DNA of 64,000 bases, taken from NCBI GenBank assembly GCA_024232965.1, contig JACKQF010000002.1, positions 496,001 to 560,000 on the forward strand, in the 5' to 3' direction. Positions 8,403 through 18,436 of the stretch are shown here, one piece after another. The position numbers and the translations under genes were made by a program. This DNA is from Verrucomicrobiaceae bacterium (GTDB taxonomy: Bacteria; Verrucomicrobiota; Verrucomicrobiia; Verrucomicrobiales; Verrucomicrobiaceae). The first letter of the stretch is position 1. Every line of letters begins with the position of its first letter. Below the pieces are notes generated by a model. That model saw nothing but the letters and a program-made list of their open reading frames with translations. It searched no databases and was not told the origin of the DNA.

Positions 8403-9881
8403 TCACGCCAGCATCTCGCGGATCAGATGCCCTTCGACGTTCGTCAATCGTCGCTGCACGCCATTGTGCTCGAAAGTTAGGTGCTCGTGGTTCAGCCCCA
8501 ATAGATGCAGAATGGTGGCGTTAAAGTCGTAGAGTGGGTGAACGTCCTTCACGGCCTTCTGGCCGAGCTCATCCGTCTCGCCACAACTGACGCCGGACTT
8601 CACACCCGCCCCAGTCATCCACGCGGTAAAGCCATCGGGATTGTGATCGCGACCCTTGGCACCTTTTTGGAAAAACGGCATCCGACCAAACTCTGTGCAC
8701 CACACAACGAGTGTGTCTTGCAAAAGACCGCGTTGTTTTAGATCGCGAATCAAGGCTGCCGCAGGTTGATCGAGAATGGGGGCATGCACGTCGTACTGCT
8801 CCTTCAAGGCGTTGTGCCCATCCCAATTCAGCTTTCCACCACTGGCATAGGCCCCGTTGAAGAGCTGGACAAAACGCACACCTTTCTCAATGAGTCGCCG
8901 CGCCAGAATGCAGTTCTTGGCAAAGGCGGCCTTGTCTGCGTTCTGGGTATCGTCAGCTCCATAGAGCTTCAGAATATGCGCGGGCTCGGTGCTCAGATCA
9001 CTGATCTCTGGCACGCTGAGTTGCATGCGTGCCGCCAATTCGTAGCTGGCGATGCGCGCGGCCAATTTGCCATCGCCAGGATGCGCCTCCAGGTGTCGGG
9101 CGTTCATTCGTTGCAACAGCGATCTCGCCGCTTGATCGGCATTGGTAGAGACACCGGATGCTTCCAGATGACGCACCGGTTGTTTGGAACTCATCGTCGT
9201 GCCTTGAAATGCCGCAGGCAAAAAGCCAGGCCCCCAGTTGTTTGATCCCGCCTGCGGGACACCGCGCGGATCCGGGATGGCGACGTAGGCGGGCAGATCT
9301 TGATTCTCGCTACCCAGCGCATAGGTCACCCAAGAGCCGAGGCTGGGAAAACCATCCAGCACGAAGCCCGTGGAAAGGAAGTTTTCCGCCGGACCATGCG
9401 TGTTCGACTTGCTGGTCAGCGAATGGACAAAAGCAAAGTCATCCGTCAGTTCCGCCAGATGCGGAATCATGTCGCTAACCCACTTCCCCGTCTGCCCACG
9501 CTGACGGAAGGCGTACTGTGGTCGGGCCAGATTCCCCGCCGGTCCCTGGAAAGTTACTGCGGGGCCTCCCGGCAGGGGTTTGTCGTCCCACTTGATCAAC
9601 TCTGGCTTGTAATCCCAGGTCTCAAGCTGGCTGACCGCGCCCGCACAAAAGATGACCACCACGTTCTTCGCCTTCGGCAAATAGTGCCCACCACGCGGCG
9701 CATACGGCCGTGCCGGATCGATCACCGGCCCCTCAAAAGGTGCCGCGAGGAGTCCCTCCATTCCCAGCAGATTTGTCAGCGCGATGGACCCAAGCGCAGT
9801 TGCACTCTGTGACAAAAATCCCCTGCGGTCGAGCATGGCACGACCAGCAGTGGAGATGTGTTCGGAGGGATTGAGGATCAT
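8403..9881 (-). CDS. DUF1501 domain-containing protein (secreted sulfatase-like)
   Basis: A 492-residue protein with a twin-arginine-like signal (LDRRGFLSQSA) and the DUF1501 layout: NVVVIFCAGAVSQLETWDYKPEL near the N-terminus, then a phosphatase/sulfatase-like fold ending with CTEFGRMPFFQKGAKGRDHNPDGF. DUF1501 proteins are abundant in Planctomycetes and Verrucomicrobia, exported, and usually encoded directly after a DUF1549/DUF1553 protein, as here. The substrate is unknown. The ATG at 9881 was chosen because it overlaps the frame-corrected stop of the upstream gene as ATGA, which supports translational coupling. Confidence 0.88.
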   Translation of the reverse strand: MILNPSEHISTAGRAMLDRRGFLSQSATALGSIALTNLLGMEGLLAAPFEGPVIDPARPYAPRGGHYLPKAKNVVVIFCAGAVSQLETWDYKPELIKWDDKPLPGGPAVTFQGPAGNLARPQYAFRQRGQTGKWVSDMIPHLAELTDDFAFVHSLTSKSNTHGPAENFLSTGFVLDGFPSLGSWVTYALGSENQDLPAYVAIPDPRGVPQAGSNNWGPGFLPAAFQGTTMSSKQPVRHLEASGVSTNADQAARSLLQRMNARHLEAHPGDGKLAARIASYELAARMQLSVPEISDLSTEPAHILKLYGADDTQNADKAAFAKNCILARRLIEKGVRFVQLFNGAYASGGKLNWDGHNALKEQYDVHAPILDQPAAALIRDLKQRGLLQDTLVVWCTEFGRMPFFQKGAKGRDHNPDGFTAWMTGAGVKSGVSCGETDELGQKAVKDVHPLYDFNATILHLLGLNHEHLTFEHNGVQRRLTNVEGHLIREMLA

Positions 9882-12308
9882 GGCACAAACAAAAACTCGT
9901 TGCTGTTGTACAACGCCCGGCAAAGCACCGACAAGCCGTTTGCTTGGACGGTGGCCGTGACGTCTTGGAGTTCTTCCGGTGTGGGGTTGCGACTGAGGGC
10001 TAGCTGATAGGCGCGGACGATTTGTTTGGTGGAGTCTTCGCCGACTTCTTTTTAACTCTGACGGCGAAGGCTTCGGATTGATCCAGGGTGAAGCGACTGT
10101 TGAAGAGATTCAGCGCTTGGATGGGGTGGTGCTTTCGATGCGGCGGGCGGTGCTCTGACCTGCGTCTGGGCAGTCGAAGGCACCAAAGATGGCCTCGGTC
10201 TCGCGGCGGACTTTGTGGGCATAGATCATGCGGCGCAGACCATCGCCGCTGTAGGTCTCCACCGGCTTGAAGCCGCTGAGGCCGCCGCGCTTGTCAAAGA
10301 GGTCGTAGCCGCGTCCATACATCTTTAAATTAAGTTGCCCGCTGACGGCCAGCATGGCGTCGCGGATGGATTCTGCCTCGATGCGACGTGCGGGATAGCG
10401 CCAGAGAAGCCGCACGTCTGCATCGGCGAGTCGGGCGCGATCATTCTCCGCACTGCTGCTTTGCTGGTAGGTTTGTGACATCACGATCAGGCGGTGCAGA
10501 TGCTTCACGCTCCAGCCGCTTTTGATGAACTCCATGGCCAACCAGTCGAGCAGTTCTGGATGCGTGGGCTTCATGCCACTGCGGCCAAAATCGCTGGCGG
10601 TTTCCACCAACCCGATCCCAAAGTGCCCCTGCCAGATGCGGTTGACCATGACGCGAGCGGTCAGCGGGTTTTGTGCGCTGGCGATCCAGTCTGCGAGCAC
10701 GCGGCGGCGTTGCTGCTCCGGTGTTTCTTTGGGCAGGGTGAGGTTGCTCAGAGCGCTCAGCACGGCGGGCGTCACTGCTTCTTGGGGCTGCTCGGGGTCG
10801 CCACGGCTGAGGAGGTGGATATCGTCTGGATCGCGGAAGGTGCCGGCGAATACCTTTTGATCTGAGCTGGCTTTGGCGATGACTTGCTCCAGCGGGCGAC
10901 GCTCTTCCATGAGGCGAGTGGCCTCAGCAGCTTCATCTTTGTCGAGGCCTTGGGTGGTGAAGCTGGGCGTTGTTTTGCCTTTGACATCGAACGGTTGGCG
11001 GTCGGTGGAATCGGCGACGAGCGTCCATCCGTCCTCGCCTGAGGCGGTCTCGATGCGATAGTCCGTGGCCAGCCTGTCCTTGAATTTTCCCTGCCGATCA
11101 CGACCCCAGAGCACGCGATCGATTTCTTGCTCGCTGGAAAAAGTCAGCTCCAGCCAGCCGCGCCCGACCTCGCCAGACATCCAACTGCGGGAGTTCCCAT
11201 AGTTGCCGTCGTTCACAAAGCGCAGTTCATGACGATCAGCCACAGTGATGCTGCCAGAGGCCGTGACGCGACTGGTGAGCGCGATGTTTTCTCCGGCGGT
11301 GTTAAAGACCTCCAGCTCATCGATGCAGGGTTCCCGGTTGTTCGTGGCGTTGATGGTGAAGCGCAGCCGCGTGGCGCGCCGTGGTGCGAAGCGGTCGGTA
11401 TTTTCGCCAGCATTGATCATGGGTCGTTGCGCCCCTGATTTTGCGAGTGGGACAAAGCGAGCCAATTGCTTATCGAGCTCTGCTAGGCGCTTCTTAGCGG
11501 TAGCTAAGGTCTTCTTGGCGGCCACTGCCTCGGGCGTTTGGAGATCGCGGTCTCCATACTCGACACCGGCAATGAAGGCCTGCATGGCGTAGTAGTCCTT
11601 GGCGGGGATGGGATCGAATTTGTGATCGTGACAGCGCGCACAACCGATACTGAGACCGAGGAAGGTTTGGCCGATGTTCACCACGATTTCATCCAGCGAG
11701 TCCTGCCGTGCGAGACGCTTTGACGGTTCATCTTTACCGATCTGACCAGGCAGCAAGACGGAAGCGGTGACCAGAAACCCAGTGGCCGCATCCTGGCCCA
11801 TCGCATCGCCGACAAGCTGCTCTTTGATGAAGCGGTCATAAGGAGTATCGCTGTTAAAGGCGCGGATGACATAGTCGCGATACGGCCAAGCATTCGGGCG
11901 CTCCGTATTGACCTCAAAACCATGCGTGTCTGCGTAGCGCACTACGTCCAGCCAGTGCTGCGCCCAGTGTTCTCCATAGCGTTCGGAGGCCAGGAGCTCA
12001 TTCACAAGCGCACCGTAGCCGTCGATCCTCTTGTCCCGATACCGAGCCACCAGTTCCGGCGTCGGTGGCAACCCGGTCAGATCAAAGGAAAGCCGACGGA
12101 TCAGAGCAGTGGTATCTGCTGGCGACGCGCGATGCAGATTGTTTTCAGCAAGCTTGGCATCGATGAATTCATCGATCGAGTGCGCGCCGGGTGCGACCTG
12201 TAGCGGTTGAAAGGCCCAGTGCTGAGGCTTTGCCTTGGCAGCAGGCTCCGCTGCGATGCCGTGGGAGGCAAGCAGGAGGATCGTGAGGCAATGCGGAAGG
12301 AATCTCAT
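9878..12308 (-). CDS. DUF1549/DUF1553 protein with discoidin-like insert; two frameshifts near 3' end
   Basis: The main frame begins at MRFLPHCL (12308), with a signal peptide, then DUF1549 (FDLTGLPPTPE, ERYGEHWAQHWLDVVRYADTHG, CARCHDHKFDPIPAKDYYAM), a middle F5/8-type-C-like region (about 330-460) and DUF1553 (ARVMVNRIWQGHFG, IRDAMLAVSGQLN). It stops at 10110 just after FDCPDAGQSTARR. The usual family ending continues in the other two frames: QALNLFNSRFTLDQSEAF, then STKQIVRAYQLALSRNPTPE up to SNEFLFVP with a stop at 9878-9880. Adding one base at the G run 10123-10126 and one at the T run 10049-10053 restores a full protein whose stop overlaps the DUF1501 start. Family proteins are exported and of uncertain function. 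Confidence 0.82.
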
Positions 12309-12376
12309 CGGGCGGAAGAGTGTATCAGCCCCCGGAGGCCATTTTTTGCAGACAATTTGAAAAGATCTGCCGCCAA

Positions 12377-14425
12377 TCACTTCGATCCGTGGAGGACCTC
12401 AAGCTCTTGGGCCTTCCATTCCGGTGTGCCGCGTGGCGCAGCAACCGGGTTTATAGTCAGGGGACACCCTGCATCCAAAAGAACATGCTGAACGGCTACG
12501 GGATCGAGTTGCCGAGGCTGAATGCCCTGCTGAATCGCCAGCGCAGCCATCGCTCCGGCGGCCTGTCCCATCAGCATCGTATGCGGCTGCAATCGCGTGG
12601 CTCCGTTCACCATGCGAGACTGCGAGATGTTTTTTTCCGCGGGCAGAAAGCCGTCAATCTTCTCGGGAATGAAGCATTCAAAGGGAATGGCAAAGGGTCC
12701 CACGCCGTGCGACCCAAACTTGTCTGGAATGTCCTCTTCATGATCCAGATCTAGCTCCAAGTAGGGCAGCGACATCGAGCCGTGAAGATCGACCGGGTAG
12801 TCGCCAATGGCCACAGTGTTGGGAAACTGAACGGGCTTGGCATTGACGCGTTCGATCTCATGCGCGGTAAGGGTCTTCAGGCCAATGATGCGCCGACTTT
12901 CTCGTGCGTAGGGCATGATGGAAAAGTGATACAGCACGGCGCGATACGGCGCCAGATCTGGCCGCGCGGCGATGAACTCGTCCATCTGGGCGCGGTTGTA
13001 GGGTGTATCAAAGCCCTCGTCATCGGCCACGGACCAGTCGGTCTTTCCAAGCGTTTTCTGAACGTAATACAGCAGGCAGAGGGTCTTAACGATGGCGGTG
13101 CGCGTGGTGGTGAGACGCGCTGCGGGATCCTCGATATCGGCGACGGTGGCGGGGTGATCGTTGTTGAAGTTCATGTGCGTGCGCGTGATGACACGCCCCT
13201 GTGGCGGGCGTGAACTGTCCGGCATTCCTCGATAACCGATGAAGCGATCCCAACTCCAGGGCGTTCCCGCGGGTGGCTTTGCCAGTTCGCCCGCCTCCCC
13301 GAGCGCCAGGGACTTGGCGAAGGCCTTGGCGTGTTTGTCATAGCTCGGCGGTGGAGTAGTGACGCGCAGCGATTCAGGAACGCCGTTCGGGTATTGCTTC
13401 ACGACGGCTGTCCAGGTAATGCTCTGAATGTGGCGGGTGGGATCGATATCGCCGCTGATGCAATTGCCGGACCGGTAGCGCGCGCCTGTCAACGGGACGA
13501 CATCGCCCCATTCGGTCGCATCGATCAAGATCTTGCTGCTGACCTGGTGAGTGGTTGTGCCTTTGTCAGAGAAACACTCAATCTCAACTCCCGTCACCAC
13601 GTCGCCCGTCTTCGCAACCTTTGTGACTCGCGCACGACAGACAAGATCCAGCACGCCTTTCTCGCCCCGCGCATCTCCCAGCAGTGTATGCAAAAGCGTG
13701 CGGCCGATGCGTGGCTCCACGCAAACATGGCGGTGGCCGTAGGCTGTCTCGTAGTCGATGCCCAACGGACGGTAATGTGACGCAATTAGGCCGCACCACT
13801 CCCGATAAATGCCGCGCTCGCGCACCAGGGTGCCGCCCTCGTCCATGGAGGTGACCGCTGCGGCGTTCATCTGTCCACCGATCCAGTCGGTCTCCTCAAG
13901 CAGCAGGACACTGCGGCCCATGCGCGCCGCCTGCACCGCAGCTCCACAGCCGCCCGTGCCTGCTCCGGCGATGATCACATCGTAGTGATCGCTCATTTTT
14001 TCCGCAGGCAGCACCGGCAATGGGGTCGCATTCGCGGAATCAGGAATCGGAATGGGTAGGCGCGATGCGGTTCGATTGAAGAGGATCTGGACGTTGCGCG
14101 CATCGCAGATGCCGCCAGCAACGGCGTGTTTTTCCCAATAGTCGGGCGTTCCGATGATTCCCCGCGTTGCCAGCACGCTCAAGGCATCGGCGGCGGCGGT
14201 TTTTGGCTCCAGCATATTCGCCAGTTCCGTCAGCAAAACGACCACCTTTTCGCCCTCGCATCGACCACCCTCGACGAGGTTCTGCCGCCAGTAGTCCGCG
14301 TCTGAGACGATGTGTTGATCTGCCAGCACGGTGATGTCGTGGGCAACCTCCTGCGGACTCGTCCCGGCGCGGGCAACAGGCTGGAGGAACAGGGAAAAGA
14401 GGGCGAGGAGGGCGGCGGGCTTCAT
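12377..14425 (-). CDS. Secreted FAD-dependent oxidoreductase with duplicated N-terminal module
   Basis: A 682-residue protein with a signal peptide (about 1-20), then two tandem ~45-residue repeats (28-72 and 78-123) each holding D-Y-W ... G-G-x-C, then an FAD-binding Rossmann start (YDVIIAGAGTGGCGAAVQAA) followed by ETDWIGGQMNAAAVTSMDEG and a C-terminal MLMGQAAGAMAALAIQQG. The FAD part fits the FAD-dependent oxidoreductase family (FAD_oxidored type) common in Verrucomicrobia and Bacteroidetes. Substrate unknown, perhaps a sugar or polysaccharide-derived compound. ATG 14425 is preferred over TTG 14437. Likely the first gene of an operon with the DUF1549/1553 and DUF1501 genes; the gap to the next start is 68 bp. 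Confidence 0.85.
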   Translation of the reverse strand: MKPAALLALFSLFLQPVARAGTSPQEVAHDITVLADQHIVSDADYWRQNLVEGGRCEGEKVVVLLTELANMLEPKTAAADALSVLATRGIIGTPDYWEKHAVAGGICDARNVQILFNRTASRLPIPIPDSANATPLPVLPAEKMSDHYDVIIAGAGTGGCGAAVQAARMGRSVLLLEETDWIGGQMNAAAVTSMDEGGTLVRERGIYREWCGLIASHYRPLGIDYETAYGHRHVCVEPRIGRTLLHTLLGDARGEKGVLDLVCRARVTKVAKTGDVVTGVEIECFSDKGTTTHQVSSKILIDATEWGDVVPLTGARYRSGNCISGDIDPTRHIQSITWTAVVKQYPNGVPESLRVTTPPPSYDKHAKAFAKSLALGEAGELAKPPAGTPWSWDRFIGYRGMPDSSRPPQGRVITRTHMNFNNDHPATVADIEDPAARLTTTRTAIVKTLCLLYYVQKTLGKTDWSVADDEGFDTPYNRAQMDEFIAARPDLAPYRAVLYHFSIMPYARESRRIIGLKTLTAHEIERVNAKPVQFPNTVAIGDYPVDLHGSMSLPYLELDLDHEEDIPDKFGSHGVGPFAIPFECFIPEKIDGFLPAEKNISQSRMVNGATRLQPHTMLMGQAAGAMAALAIQQGIQPRQLDPVAVQHVLLDAGCPLTINPVAAPRGTPEWKAQELEVLHGSK

Positions 14426-14552
14426 GCTGGAGGGCAACTTGAACCCGCTGTCGCTCCTGCGAAAGCCCGGATTTTTCCAGCGAATCAGTTCAAATCCGGC
14501 CTTGCACTCGGGTCCATTGCCCCTACCATCGCGGCCCCCTTAACTCTTTTCA

Positions 14553-17282
14553 ATGGAACAACCTCTCCCTGGACAACGCTGGGTCAGCGACAGCGAGCCG
14601 GAACTCGGACTTGGCGTCGTGATCAAGGCGGAATTTGGCCGCGTGGACATCTTCTTTCCCGCCGCAGGCGAACATCGACAGTTCGCCATGCAGACCGCAC
14701 CTCTCCGTCGTGTGCGCTTCATGGCGGGTGATACCGTCACGACGCACGACAACAAAACGCTCGAAGTCGAAAGCGTGGACGAACGCCAAGGCATGCTCTT
14801 TTACGCCGGAGAAGGCCGCGAAATCAGCGAGGCAGAGCTATCGGACACGATCAGCTTTAGCAAGCCAGAGGATCGGCTCATGGCTGGCCAGATCGACGAC
14901 CTGCGCACCTTTGATCTGCGCGTCCAGGCGCTTGGTCATCGCGCTGCCATGCGGCAGAGCCCAGTGCGCGGCTTTTGCGGCGGGCGTGTGGACCTTCTCC
15001 CGCATCAGATCTACATCGCCAGCGAGGTCGCCGGGCGCTTGGTGCCACGGGTTCTCCTGGCCGATGAAGTGGGATTGGGTAAGACCATCGAGGCCAGCCT
15101 CATCCTGCATCGTTTGCACCTCACCGGGCGCGCGGGCCGCATCCTGATCCTCGTGCCTGAGGCACTGGTGCATCAATGGTTTGTGGAGCTCTACCGTCGC
15201 TTTCATCTGACGTTTTCCATTTTTGATGAGGCGCGTTGCGATGCCATCGAGACCAACGAAGAAAACGGCAATCCTTTTCTTGAGAGCCAGCTCGTGCTCT
15301 GCAGCACCCGCTTTCTGTGTGATGAACCGCGCCGCGCCCAGCAGGCGGCTGAGGCTGGCTGGGACCTGCTTGTCGTCGATGAGGCCCACCACCTCGAGTG
15401 GACTCCCGAGTCCGCCAGCGATGCTTATCAATTGGTGGAGTCTCTGACCCAGCAGATTCCTGGCTTGCTGCTGCTGACCGCGACACCCCAGCAATTGGGG
15501 CCGGAGGGCCACTTCGCTCGCCTCCGTCTGCTGGACCCCAATCGTTACACGGATCTGGATCAGTTCCGCGAAGAAACCCAGCACTATGGCGATGTGGCAG
15601 AGGCCGTGAATCGATTGGTCAGTGGCACCGATTTGACGCCTGAAGATGAAGCCCTCTTTGTCAAAAAGTCACCGCACCTGCGCGAACATCTCGAGGCCAT
15701 GAAGGCCGGCAATGAGGGCGAGCGCGAAAAACTGGTCGCCGCTCTATTGGATGAGTTTGGCACAGGGCGTGTCATGTTCCGCAACACCCGCGCCGCTCTC
15801 ACCGGCTTCCCAGAGCGCCGCGCCAAGCTCGCTCCCATCAAGCCCGGCGATGATCCGCTGGAGTCGAAGGTGAAGTGGTTGGCGAAACTGCTCAAGGAGT
15901 TGGGCGAGGAAAAAGTGCTGCTGATTTGTCGCACACGCGCCTTGGCAGAGCAGATCCAGGAGAAGCTCCTGCACGAGATCAACCTCCATGCCGCGCTCTT
16001 TCATGAGGGCCTCACCCTCATGCAGCGGGACCGCCAAGCGGCGTTTTTTGCCGAGGACGAAGGCGCGCGCATCCTGCTCTGTTCAGAGATTGGTAGCGAG
16101 GGCCGCAACTTCCAGTTCGCCCATCACCTAGTGCTCTTCGATCTTCCGCAGGATCCGGAATTGTTGGAACAGCGCATCGGTCGTTTGGATCGCATCGGGC
16201 AGACCAGCACCATCCACATTCACATCCCCTATCTGAAAGGCACTGCCGAAGAAGTGCTGGCACGCTGGTTCCATGAGGGACTCGATGCCGTGGAAAAAAA
16301 CCTGCACGGCGCGACGGAAATCGCCCAGGCCTTGCAGGGGGATCTGGCTCCGCTGCTGGAGAGCGTGAAGCCTGCCAAGCTGAAGGCCTTTTTACAAAAG
16401 TCCCAGACCCTGCGCCAACAGGTCACGCAGAAGCTTGAGCGCGGCAATGATCGCCTGCTGGAGTTGAACTCCTCCAAGCCAGAAATGTCCGCCGCGATCA
16501 TCGCCGCGATTCGTGAGCGCGATGCAGATGTCGAGTTCGAGGCCTTTTTCATCCAGCTCATGGATCACTTCGGGCTGCACGTGGAGGAGCACGGCAACCG
16601 CAGCTACGTGCTGATGCCAGCGCACCTGACGACCGACAAATTCCCCGCTCTTCCGGATGAGGGCCTTCTCGCCAGCTTTGATCGGACCCGCGCACTGTCG
16701 CGGGAAAACATGGCCTTCCTGACTCAGGATCACCCGTTGGTGCGCGGCGCACTGGATTTGCTCTTGGGCGAACAGAGCGGGAACAGCAGCTTCGGCATCT
16801 GGCGCAAGGCGGGTTCGGAAGGGCTGCTGATCGAAACTCACTTCGTGGTCGATTGCATCGCACCCCCGCGGCTTCACGTGGATCGCTTCTTGTCGGCAGC
16901 CGCCATTCGCATCGTCGTGGATCACAAGAACAAAGATCGCAGCCAAGACGAAGCCTACACCAGCGCCAAGATCGAAAAAGGCAGCCCCACACGACTCCTT
17001 GAAAACGCAGGCATCAAGCGCAAGATCTTCCCTGCCATGTTGGACAAGGCCCGCAAACTCGCGGATGCAGCCATGCAACGCCTGACCTCGGCCGCCACCG
17101 CCACCATGAAGGCACAACTTCAGGCGGAAATGGATCGGCTCGAAGATCTCCGGCAAATCAACGACCACGTCCGCCCCGAAGAGATCGAAGCCTGCAAGGC
17201 CCAAATGACAGAGCTCGAAGAAGCCATCGGCTCCGCCAGACTCCGCCTCGACGCCATCCGACTGGTGCTTCAGATGTCATAG
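14553..17282 (+). CDS. rapA: RNA polymerase-associated protein RapA (SNF2-type ATPase)
   Basis: A 909-residue Swi2/Snf2 ATPase that in Escherichia coli (968 residues) binds RNA polymerase and promotes its recycling. The start GQRWVSDSEPELGLGVV matches the RapA N-terminal region closely, followed by FSKPEDRLMAGQIDDLRTFDLR. Motor motifs are intact: LADEVGLGKTIEASLILHRL (near residue 172), DEAHH (near 276), LLLTATPQQLG, and helicase C-terminal motifs ILLCSEIGSEGRNFQFAHHLVLFD and EQRIGRLDRIGQ. The length is slightly short but no domain is missing. The gene is divergent from the FAD oxidoreductase operon and 28 bp upstream of the hydrolase. Confidence 0.93.
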   Translation: MEQPLPGQRWVSDSEPELGLGVVIKAEFGRVDIFFPAAGEHRQFAMQTAPLRRVRFMAGDTVTTHDNKTLEVESVDERQGMLFYAGEGREISEAELSDTISFSKPEDRLMAGQIDDLRTFDLRVQALGHRAAMRQSPVRGFCGGRVDLLPHQIYIASEVAGRLVPRVLLADEVGLGKTIEASLILHRLHLTGRAGRILILVPEALVHQWFVELYRRFHLTFSIFDEARCDAIETNEENGNPFLESQLVLCSTRFLCDEPRRAQQAAEAGWDLLVVDEAHHLEWTPESASDAYQLVESLTQQIPGLLLLTATPQQLGPEGHFARLRLLDPNRYTDLDQFREETQHYGDVAEAVNRLVSGTDLTPEDEALFVKKSPHLREHLEAMKAGNEGEREKLVAALLDEFGTGRVMFRNTRAALTGFPERRAKLAPIKPGDDPLESKVKWLAKLLKELGEEKVLLICRTRALAEQIQEKLLHEINLHAALFHEGLTLMQRDRQAAFFAEDEGARILLCSEIGSEGRNFQFAHHLVLFDLPQDPELLEQRIGRLDRIGQTSTIHIHIPYLKGTAEEVLARWFHEGLDAVEKNLHGATEIAQALQGDLAPLLESVKPAKLKAFLQKSQTLRQQVTQKLERGNDRLLELNSSKPEMSAAIIAAIRERDADVEFEAFFIQLMDHFGLHVEEHGNRSYVLMPAHLTTDKFPALPDEGLLASFDRTRALSRENMAFLTQDHPLVRGALDLLLGEQSGNSSFGIWRKAGSEGLLIETHFVVDCIAPPRLHVDRFLSAAAIRIVVDHKNKDRSQDEAYTSAKIEKGSPTRLLENAGIKRKIFPAMLDKARKLADAAMQRLTSAATATMKAQLQAEMDRLEDLRQINDHVRPEEIEACKAQMTELEEAIGSARLRLDAIRLVLQMS

Positions 17283-17310
17283 CACGGAGGTTCGACCCGT
17301 ACCCCTCGGC

Positions 17311-18422
17311 ATGCTCTTGCGACGTTTTGTTCTCGCCTTCTGCTTGCTCATGAATCCCGACTCACCTGCCGCCGATCTCGATCCAACCGCTCCGGAGGTC
17401 GCCGCAAAGTGGCTCGATGCCGCGCCGCCAATACCCACTTTTGCTGCGCCAAAGAACGCCGCCGATTGGCCTGCACAGCGTCAACAGATTCGCGATACAC
17501 TCTGGAAACTTCTTGGCGACCTCCCGCCTCGCCCAGCCAGGCCCGCAGCCCACGTTTTGTCCAGCGAGTCGAAGGACGGCTACACGCTGGAGAAGTTTGA
17601 ATTCGACAACGGCGCAGGCGAAACGGTGCGCGGTTACTGCTTCATTCCTGACGGTGTCAGCGCGGAGAACAAAGCGCCTGCCATCCTCTATTGTCATTGG
17701 CATGGCGGCATGTATGACGTCGGCAAAGAAGAGATGATTGCAGCGGACTACCTGCCCGAAGCGCCTGGACCCGCGCTGGCGAAGAAAGGTTATGTTGTGC
17801 TAGGGATTGATGCGCGTGGCTTTGGGGAGCGCAACGGTCAGGGGCCCGATGGACAGGGACAGAAGGGCAGTGCGGGCGAGTTGACCGACGCCAAGTTCCA
17901 GCTTTGGATGGGCCGGACAATGTGGGGCATGATGGTGCGGGATGACCTTATCGCGCTGGATGTTCTGGCCTTGCGACCCGAGGTGGATGCGTCGCGCATA
18001 GGCGTCACGGGCATCAGCATGGGCAGTACCGCAGTTGGTGGATCATGGCGCTGGATGATCGGCCGAAGGCTGCCGTTTGTGTGGGTTGCATGACGCGCTA
18101 CGAAGATCTCATTCGCAGCGGGATGCTCAAGGCCCATGGCATCTACTACTTTGTTCCGGGGATGCTGCGGCACTTTGATAGTGAGGCCGTCATCGCCTGC
18201 GCCGCCCCGCGGGCCATGCTCTTCATGACGGGAGATCAGGACGCCGGGTCACCCGCCGCAGGCGTGCATAAAATTGAAGCTGCCGTTCGACCGATCTATC
18301 AACTCCACGGCGCAGGCGGGGCTTTCGACAGCATCCTCTATCCGGGGGTAGGCCATGTCTATCTTCCAGAGATGTGGCATAGAACTCAGGCTTGGATGGA
18401 CCGTTGGGTGAAGGGCCAATGA
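17311..18422 (+). pseudogene. Secreted alpha/beta hydrolase (acetyl xylan esterase-like), split by one frameshift
   Basis: The first frame (17311-18093) starts with a signal peptide and runs through YCHWHGGMYDVG, VVLGIDARGFGERNG and the nucleophile elbow GISMGSTA, then turns to nonsense. The correct continuation is in another frame from about 18036: WWIMALDDRPKAAVC, then the acid site TGDQDAGSP and catalytic histidine GVGHVYLPEMWH, ending at 18422. Adding one base between 18031 and 18036 joins them into one ~370-residue dienelactone hydrolase/acetyl esterase-like enzyme with Ser, Asp and His intact. It may be a sequencing error or a true disruption. The 3' end, including its stop codon, is part of a 23-bp direct repeat. 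Confidence 0.75.
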
Positions 18423-18436
18423 GCATTCGCTTGCTC
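18414..18436. repeat. 23-bp direct repeat, copy 1 (left flank of BlaI module)
   Basis: This 23-bp stretch, beginning GGCCAATGAGCA and ending CGCTTGCTC, is identical to positions 20742-20764. It contains the stop codon of the hydrolase (GGC CAA TGA) and reaches the stop codon of the convergent lipoprotein gene. Internally it can fold (GAGCA ... TGCTC). The two copies bracket exactly the lipoprotein, blaI-like and M56 genes. Confidence 0.85.
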
